Source of the DNA: Scylla paramamosain
Taxonomy: Eukaryota; Arthropoda; Malacostraca; Decapoda; Portunidae
Reading direction: 5' to 3'
Length of the DNA: 64,000 nucleotides
NCBI RefSeq assembly: GCF_035594125.1
Contig: NC_087181.1
Location: 11,517,317-11,581,316, forward strand
A program made the position numbers and the translations under genes. Every line of letters starts with the position of its first letter. Position 1 is the first letter of the stretch. Shown one piece after another: positions 32,106 to 41,976 of this stretch. A model generated the notes under the pieces. That model was not told where the DNA came from and made no database searches. It saw nothing but the letters and a program-made list of their open reading frames with translations.

Positions 32106-33868
32106 CTAGGCGGGCAGAAAGCAGCCGTGGAGGGAGCGGGGCACTTGTGAGGCCGTGGTGAAAGAGGCGCGTCCCAGTTCCGTCATATCCGCAGCGTTCA
32201 GGACCAGGAATGTCACCTTCGCCTTATCGTTGCTGTGGAGAACTGTTCCGATCACCACGCCGTCGTCCTCAGCCTGAAGGAGAATGAGATGAGGACAATG
32301 AGGTATGGAGTGGTTAGATGGTTAGTGTTCAAAGACAGGGAAGTTGATTATCACTTTGAATGATATATAGGTAGGATTATTAATTAACCTTTCGAGTGAG
32401 GTTAGGAATAGGTAGTTAGTGTATTCGTTTTGAATAGTGAAGTTAGTAGCTTGCTAGTTAACGTTCAAGGATAGGAAAGTTTATTATCGTTTTGAATGGT
32501 GACGAATGGAATAATAATAATTATTATTTTGGGTTAGGTTGAATAATTAGCGAGTAATTAATTAAGGAATAATTAATTAAGGAATAATTAACGAGTGTTA
32601 AGTATAGTTTTGAATGAGGTATGGAATAGTAAGCTAATTAGTGTTCAAGAATAGCGAGGTTACGTATTGTTTTGAATGGAGGCATAGGATAGTTAGCTAG
32701 TTACTTATAAAGAGGAGTAGTTAGCTAGTTGAAGTGCTTAAGGGCAGGAGTTAGTATTTCATTCCTGAGTGGTGGTAAGCTAGATCTATATTTGAAGCAA
32801 TCGTACCGTGGCTCCGGGTCTGGGCACAAAGCACGACACGGAGGCGTACAGACCATCCTCACCCCAGTCCTTCACTTCCCTCGTGTCCAGGTCTACCTTG
32901 CCGAACTGTCAGAGGAGGAAGATAAAGCATTATATTTTCAGTCAACGCCACTTCCTGTTTAAGTCCCTCGCTGTATAATGGTTCTCAAATAATGAAATAG
33001 ACTCGGAATAGACTTATCAGGAGCTTGGGAAAACAAGAATATTAAAATAACACTAGCGTTTTTCATTTGAGAACTAGGTCAGGTTAGGTTATGTAGGTTA
33101 GGTTAGGTTAGGTTAAGCTTCATTCTGTTAATTAATTTCACTGCTGAACCCTACATTGTATAGATCACGACCTAAAAAAAGGCATATCTCGTCGATAAAT
33201 AAAAAATCAGTGTATGGAAATTAATAACCTAAGTAATTTTCCATAACCAGATAAATTCAAGAAAAAAAGTCTGTACCTCGCCCATCGTGCTCTTCATGTC
33301 TCCCTTGGTGCCGTAGAAATACTTATACTTCTTTCTGAGGAAGGAGGAGTTGAGTGTGGGAATTTCGTAGGAGAAGTCGGTGATGCTGTCTGGCGTGAGG
33401 AGCAGGGAGCCGTCCTTCTGTCGGTGCGCCCTTGCCTTGCTGCCGCCGATCATCACCTGCGAACGAGAGGAAACTTGTCTTTCTCACTTGTCTTGCTTTC
33501 TTTAATTCATTCTTCACTGCGAAACTTCTTATTCTCTAGATACTTACTTTTCTTGATCATTTCACCGTTGGACACTTTTTTTTTCGACTTAGAACGTCTT
33601 ACATGCTTGTTTTTCTGCTACAGTCTATTAAACAACCCCGTAGCCTAGATGAACCAAAATTGTCCTTATCTTTACTTGTATTTTTTTGGTATTTTACGTA
33701 AAAGGCGACTCTGGTCTAGGACAACAAAACGGCTGCTACTCATATATAATAAAAGGGCCTATTGAAGATGCTAGTCCCGAAAAAAATGTATGTAGTCTAA
33801 AGGATTCTCCAAAATTTGAGGGTATGTCATTTGGTTTACGGCCTTACAGGAAACTAATTTTTATGAAG

Positions 33869-33912
<44 letters not shown>

Positions 33913-36328
33913 TTTCGTCTCTTATAGTCATTCATCTTTGCAGGAAATAGTAATCTTTATGGAGCAACAAGTTAAACGCGTCTATATGTTAAGTACCTTT
34001 TAGTTAACTGCCTCCGCACAGTCATTGCTTACCAGGTTGAGTTCCGGCGTTGCCTTCTCGTTCACCTCCAGCGGCACGATGATCCTCTTGACGCTGCCGC
34101 CGTCCATCTCATTTCCGAGGTTGGGGTTCTCCTGCAGGGGGAGCCAAGGGGCGTTAAAAGTACGTACTCTCCAGAAAGAAAAAAGACAAAGGCTCATTAA
34201 TTCTTTTCCTGATAACTGATACACGGTTTCTCAATGCCGGGACATTTCTTTAGATCTAGTGCATCCGCTTGTAAACATTTGACTAGCCATATAATGTTAA
34301 ATCTATTCTTTTAATCCCTTTTCCATTGCTTATAGATTTTTGTAACGATTTTTATAGATTTTTGTAACGATTTTATACCGTGCCTTTGGTGACGTGAAAT
34401 GTTGCATATCCCAATGAAAGGAATAATACGGAAAGCGTTAAAACGAAAAGCAAAATTACGTAAATGTGGAATAACAAAGTCCAAAAGGAACCAAAAAAGA
34501 ACACGATTTATTAACAGTCTCCTTACCCTGAGGTTCTTGAGGTGAAGGGCGTGGAGGAAGTTGATGTCAGCATATCCGTTCACATCAATGATCACGTGGT
34601 TGTCTTGCTCGTAGCAGTTGATGATGTGCATGAAGAAGAACGCCTCGCACTTCACCTTCTGCTTTACCTCCTTGCCCGTTTCGCGGTGCACCAGGTGGAT
34701 CTTGATCTGCGGGGAGGCGAGGAGGCGGTATTAAATGAGAATGGCAGATTGGATGATATATAGTTGTGAAATTGTGGTGAATGTCTGTTTATGTAACGAA
34801 GGTTCACTTGCTCATTTATTTTTATTCATTCATTCAGTTGGTCAATATAACGAGGATTCAGTCCGTCAGCCAGTCAGTCAGTCAATTACTTAATCATTCA
34901 TTCAGTCAGTCAGTCTATATAACGAATATTCAGTCAGTCAGTCAGTCAGTTAATCGGTTATTCATTCATTTATTCATTCATTCATTCAGTAAATCAGTCA
35001 CTCACTCAGTCACACACTCAATCAGTCAACCACTCAAGCACCCATCCAGTCAGTCAGTCAGTCAGTCAGTTAATCACTCAAATACCCACCCACCCACCCA
35101 CACACACACACACCCACCCTCCCTGCCACAACCCACCAGCTTGTTGTTCATCCACTCCATGCCGCCAATGAAAGGCTTGTCCCTGATCGTGTTGGCCACC
35201 ATTGCCTTCACGTCGATGGTCATGGGCTGCTCCAGGAGAACGAAGTAGTTCTGGGTCATGCCAAAGGTGTGCATGTGGCAAGGATTCAGTTTCCAGCGAG
35301 CATCTACCGACGCCACCTTCTTGGGCTTGGCGAACACGTTGCCTGCACGGGGAGGGGGGAGATGAAGTAGACTGAGTGATATAGAATGAAATAATACGCT
35401 GCCTGCACGGGGAGTGAGGAGTTTAGATAGACTGAATGATATACGTAGAATGAAATGGATGGGTGAAGGAACATGGAATAGACTAGATATACAAAATTAA
35501 ATTGATAAATTAATAAAATGGATCAACAGAACTGAAATTTATATAAAAAAATGCGTTCTTGCGATCGGATAGTAGAATGGAATTACTGAATATTTATGAA
35601 TAGAGGAATAAAATGGTTGAATTAAAATTGGTATAGAAAATGAAGTTACGATAAATAAATAAATAAATAAATAAATGTGTGTAACTGAATAATTAGGTAA
35701 AGTAAACTAGACCAGAATATTTCGTAAATAACAAAAAAAAAAAAAAAGTTGTGAATTCTCCCTCGATTGAGTAAAGTTTAAAATTCTTCTTCCATTGATA
35801 AAAAAAAAAAAAAATCATGAAACGAAATAATTCTTCTGATTTACAAAATAAACAAAAATAAGAAATAAGTAAATAAAAATAACTAAACAGATAAACAAGT
35901 AACATAAACCAATAAAAAAAAAATCAACAACAAAACAAAACTACTGAAGAACCATTGAAATATCTCCCCTATTCCCCTCCTGACATACGCTGCTCGCAAT
36001 CTGCACTCACTCTTTCCCTCCTGCGCCGTGGGGGGGAAACTGACGATGTCGTACTTGGGTCCCGTGGGTCCAACCATGTGCAGCACGTTGTAGGTGGTGC
36101 CGTCAGGGAGCATGTGGGGGTTGGGGCAGTGGGAGTTCATGTTGAGTTCCTTGTGTAGGTCAACCTGGCAGGGGGAGAGAGAGAGAGAGGGGTGTTGATG
36201 AGCAAGGTGGTGGTGGTGGTGGTGGTGGTGGTGGGAGTAGTAGTAGTAGTAGTAAACAAGACGTCTGAAATAAAACCCCACTGAAGCTACCAGTTCTCAA
36301 AGAGTAGTCAAAAAGATTATAGCAGTAA

Positions 36329-36370
<42 letters not shown>

Positions 36371-38339
36371 ATTTTTGTTGTTATTCATTTCATTGTTTTT
36401 TTGTTATTACCATCATTATTATTATCATCATCATCATCATCATCATCATCATTTATTAAGTTTTAGCTATTCTTTCTCATCCTTCTCTTCATATACTTGC
36501 TGTTTTCCCTCTCCTCCTCCTTATTTACCCTGCTCTTTTCCATTTCCCCTCTCCTCCTCCACAATCAAATACAAACTTATTCAAACACACTCCAAAGCGC
36601 CAAAACCCACAATTCCGCTGCTGTGACGCCCTCAGTTCCACCACTCCTCGTTCGCTCCTCACCTTGCTAATGGTCTCCAGAGTGGTGGGGTCAATCTTGT
36701 GGAGGAAGGGCGCCTCAGTGATGCAGTAATGCTCGCCGCCAAACTTCACCACTCCCACGGGCGCGTTATCTGAGAACATCTTGTCGAAAGCAAACTTGTC
36801 ACTCAGCCTGGGGAGAGATGGAGGTGAGACTCGAGGAAGGGAGAGAATGAAGCTAACTTGTCACTCAGCCTGGGGAGAGATGAAGGAGGTGAGACTCGAG
36901 GAAGGGAGAGAATGAAGCTAACTTGTCACTCAGCCTGGGGAGAGATGAAGGAGGTGAGACTCGAGGAAGGGAGAGAATGAAGCTAACTTGTCACTCAGCC
37001 TGGGGAGAGATGAAGGAGGTGAGACTCGAGGAAGGGAGAGAATGAAGCTAACTTGTCACTCAGCCTGGGGAGAGATGAAGGAGGTGAGACTCGAGGAAGG
37101 GAGAGAATGAAGCTAACTTGTCACTCAGCCTGGGGAGAGATGAAGGAGGTGAGACTCGAGGAAGGGAGAGAATGAAGCTAACTTGTCACTCAGCCTGGGG
37201 AGAGATGAAGGAGGTGAGACTCGAGGAAGGGAGAGAATGAAGCTAACTTGTCACTCAGCCTGGGGAGAGATGGAGGTGGTGAGACTCGAGGAAGGGAGAG
37301 AATGAAGCTAACTTGTCACTCAGCCTGGGGAGAGATGAAGGAGGTGAGACTCGAGGAAGGGAGAGAATGAAGCTAACTTGTCACTCAGCCTGGGGAGAGA
37401 TGGAGGTGAGACTCGAGGAAGGGAGAGAATGAAGCTAACTTGTCACTCAGCCTGGGGAGAGATGAAGGAGGTGAGACTCGAGGAAGGGAGAGAATGAAGC
37501 TAACTTGTCACTCAGCCTGGGGAGAGATGAAAGAGGTTACACGCAAGGAAGGGAGATAATAATTGAAGCCAACTTGTCACTCAGTTTTGGGAGAGATGAA
37601 GGTAGATTCAGGAAGGGAGAAAATAAAGCTAACTTGTCACTGTTTGGGGAGAGATGGAGGTTAGACTCAAGGAAGAAGAAAATGGAGCAAACTTGTCACT
37701 CAGCCTGGGGGGAAGTGAAGGAAGGTAGAGACTCGGTATTGGAAAAGAACGATAAGGATTTGGTTTTTCTATTCTTTTAGGGTTTTAGAAGATGATTTGT
37801 ACCTCGCACTTTAAACCAGTAGAAAAGGAGAGATTAGCATAGAAAAGTTACTCTATCTTTGACATACCAACGCCTTAGAAAAAAAATAAAGTCACGCAGC
37901 ATTACTCATGTGAACTAACAGACGTCGTATCATCATTACTAAACGAAAGATTAAATTTACTTAGCCAACTGACTTTTACCGAAACTCATATAAAACTCGC
38001 CATTCTCGAATCCTGCCAATCAACTAATTTTTCACCATTAAAAAAAAAAAAAAAATCTAGTAACTTTCTAAAACTCGTAAAAAAATCACCACTCTTGAAA
38101 ATCAGTCGACTAACTTTATAAACACTCGTCAGTAAATCATTCTCTAAAAGCTGCTCTGCCAATTAACTAACCAGCTCTTCGAAACTCTCCTCCAAAACTC
38201 AAGTAAACCTCACCATCTTAAAAAAAAAAAAAACTTCACGAACTCACTCAAAAAAACTTGCCATCTACAAAACCTCCTTTACGAACTCTTTTTAAAAAAT
38301 TACCATCTTCAAAAACCTACTTTACGAACCAACTCTTTC

Positions 38340-38375
<36 letters not shown>

Positions 38376-38393
38376 AGAAAAATTAAAGTATCT

Positions 38394-38476
<83 letters not shown>

Positions 38477-41400
38477 CCTTACTTAAACCAACCTCACCAA
38501 AGCCTTTATCAAAACCAAACAAACTCACTCACTTTGCCAACTTATTCTTGGTGACAGACTTGCCAGTGGTGCCGAACTCGGACACCACAATCTGGCCATG
38601 CTCGAGGTTGGTGGTGTAGGCATAGGAGCGGAGGAACCTGCTGTTGTAGGTGACGCCAGTCTCCGTGATGTTGAACTTCTGCAGGAGCGCGGAGCCATCG
38701 AACACGTGGTTGAACTCATTCTCCCCGTAAGTCATGCGTCCAGGCCCGTTGAGGATGTAGGAGCCGCGCAACCACGAGGGTATGCTGCCTGTAAGGGGAG
38801 GAGGAGGAGTAGTGGTGGTGGTGGCAGTGGTGGTGGTGGTGGTGATGATGATGATGGAGATGTGTAAAGGGATATGTATTAGAAGGAGGACGAAGAGTGG
38901 GGGTGTGGTGGTAGTGGTGCTGGTAGTAGTAGTAGTAGTGGTAGTAGTAGTAGTAGTACATAATAGCAGTAGTTATTATTATTATAATTGTTGTTGTTGT
39001 TGTTATTGTTGTAGCAGTAGTAGAGAAAGAGAAGGAAAATTTAGGAACAGATACCAAAAGAAAAAGGAGGGCAGGAGGAGGAGGAGGAGGAGGAGGAGGA
39101 CAAAAGAAATACAAAGGAAGACCAAACAACAACAGACCATGATGTCCTTACTAGGCTGTTTGCGTAATTATTATACTCTATTAGTGCGAAAGACAGGATA
39201 GCACAGGAGAAGGCTCCTCCCCACCTCCCAATCCCTCCAGCCGATGCTGGCAGGAAAAAAAATTGGTACCATATTGTATAGGAAAAATAACAAGGAATTT
39301 GATAAGAAAGTAAGACAGAGATGGTCTACTTTTATTACATTTAATCTACATGCAGTCCTAATATTTGTGTTATCTGATGAGACGCTTCCCTTACCTTAAA
39401 TTTGATTGAATGGGATATATTTTTACCCGATGACTATAGTGATGGGTGAGTTGCTCTGCTAGGAACTCGATTCCTCTTATCATTACTGTAGCGGGGTCAG
39501 CAGCAAGTCGCCGAGGAACAAGCCATCACTAAGGTCTCTTTAATCCAGTTAATTTTCTTTGTAGTAAAGTGGTTGTTTTTTCTTCCTTAATGAAATATAT
39601 CCCCATCAGATGATAGATAGTACGGAGTGAACGTGTTCGTTTTTCAAACCTGAACACTGACAGTTTATTAGTTTTATTAGACAGGATTAGTTTCTAGATA
39701 CTTGTCAAGACGGGTTTTGAATGAATTCACAGTATTTGAGTTAACAGCACTTGATGGAAGATAATTCCAGACATTTATTACACGATTAAAGAAAAAAAAA
39801 TGTTTGGCTTTATTTGTTTGAAATCGCTTACCTTTTAATTTGAAGCCATTGCTTCTTGTAACACTTGTTTAGTTGAATGTTAGGTAAAGTTCAGGACTTA
39901 CATTTGTGAAACCCTTAACAATTTTGTAAAGCAATATCAGCTCCCCTCTTAATTTGCGTTTTGATAAGGAGAATAAATTGAGTTCTTTAAGGCGTTCCTC
40001 GCAGGGTTTATTGCGAAGCCTTGGGATAATTTTTGTTACTCTACGTTATATTTTTTCTAATTTCTCAATATCATTTTTGTAACCAGGTGGCAAAAATTGT
40101 ACATTATATTTAAGACGAGGACGTACAAGTGAGTTATACAAGGTCAGGATTATTTTCTCAGGTTTCAAAGTGAAAGATCTTCCTATGAAGCCTATTAATT
40201 TATTGACAATATTATTGACTTCGGTGCAATGTTTGTTTGATTTAAGATCTGTTGACTCTAAAACTCCCAGATCTTTTCAGCATCCACACTTTTGATGGGG
40301 GTGTTACTTACTGGCTTGCTATTTCCAATGTGTAATACGTGGCATTTATCAAAATTAAAGTTCATAAGCCACTTTTCAGACCATTCAATGAAAGTGTCTG
40401 TGTCTTTTTGCAAAATTTGACATTGGGTTGGTGACTCAGCCTTGTTAGCAATCTTAGTATCATCTACGAATTTTGACAATACTTATGATCCCTTCGTCTG
40501 TGTCATTGATGCAAATTATGAAGAGTATCGGTCCTAAGATTGATCCTTAAGAAACACCACTACATGCATTTATCCAACTTGAAGAGTTACCGTTAATTAC
40601 TACTCGCTGTTTGCGGTCTGTTAACCAGTCCTCTGTCCACGCGGCGAGGTCACCTGTTATGCCGTGGGCTTTTACTTTATGCATGAGGCACTTATGTGGA
40701 ACTTTATCAAATGCTTTCTGAAATTCAAAATTAACTACATCTACTGCCCTGGTATTATCGTACATATTATACACGTAGTGGAAGAAATCAAGTAAATTCG
40801 TGAGGCATGAGCGTTTATTTCTGAAACCGTGCTGAGTGTCCTGGTATTATCGTACATATTACATTTCCAGGAAATATAATATGTACGATGATACATATTA
40901 CTTTCCAGGAATTTTATTGTTTTATCCCTTATTATTGATTCCATAAGCTTATCCACTACTGATGTGAGGCTTATATGACGGTAATTTTGAGATTGAGATT
41001 TGTAACCCTTTTTTAAAAGATAGGTGTAACATTTGCAAGTTTTCATTCATAAGGGACTTGTCGTGTGTTTAACGAATTGTTGAATAATATGGATAGAGGC
41101 TTGGCAAGCTCATTTTTAGCCTCCTTCAATATTCCCGGGGAAATTTGATCTGGTCCTGGTGTTTTGTTTATTTTAATTTTATTGATCGCACGTAAAATTT
41201 CATTCTCTTGGGAAGTACACGTGTTCAAAAGGAGTTGTTATTTAGAGAGTGAGTGCGTGGTAGGTATTCAGAATTTCCCTCTTTTGTGAATACGGATGCA
41301 AAGTAGTCGTTGAGATTCTCAACCATTAGGATTTCGTCATCAGTGTTTGCCAGTTTTCACGACAAGAGACCAATTGTAGAAGCTGATACTTTTTCTTTCT

Positions 41401-41938
41401 GATATAGCTGAAAAAAATTCTTTGAGATTTGATTTGCGTGAATTTGCTATGTGAAATTCAATGCTATTCTTACTCTCCCTCGTAAGTTTTTTCATAATGA
41501 CGCCGCAGTTGATCATGTTCTGATTTGTCAGGAGGAGGAGGAGGAGGAGGAGAACGAGATCGCAATTTGTAGTGTGGGAAATATAAGATGTTTGATGCGG
41601 TGCAATATAAGATGTACATGAGGAGGAGGAGGAGAACCTGTAAAGCTAATGGATGTGGAGGAAAGATGAGATGATGATATTATCTTACTAGAGGAGGGGG
41701 AGGAGAAGGAGGAGGTGGGGGTGGAGTGAAAGATAACGAGGAGAGGATCACGAGCATAACAAGGAGGAGGAGGAGAGGCAATGAAACATGAATATTGATG
41801 AACTGATTAGTTAGCCTAAATTTCGTCTTGTCTATTGGTGAGGAGGAGGAGGAGGAGGAGGAGGAGGAGGAGAAAAATAATAAAACTAATAGACAAGTAA
41901 TGAGAAGATAAGATTCCAAGAAGCTTGCGGGAAAAAAA

Positions 41939-41976
<38 letters not shown>

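Noticed and set aside
36808..37720. CRISPR-like array (regular repeats with spacers)
   Set aside because: Unit and 'spacer' are both repeated identically, there are no unique spacers and no cas genes, and it lies in a eukaryotic intron: a minisatellite.
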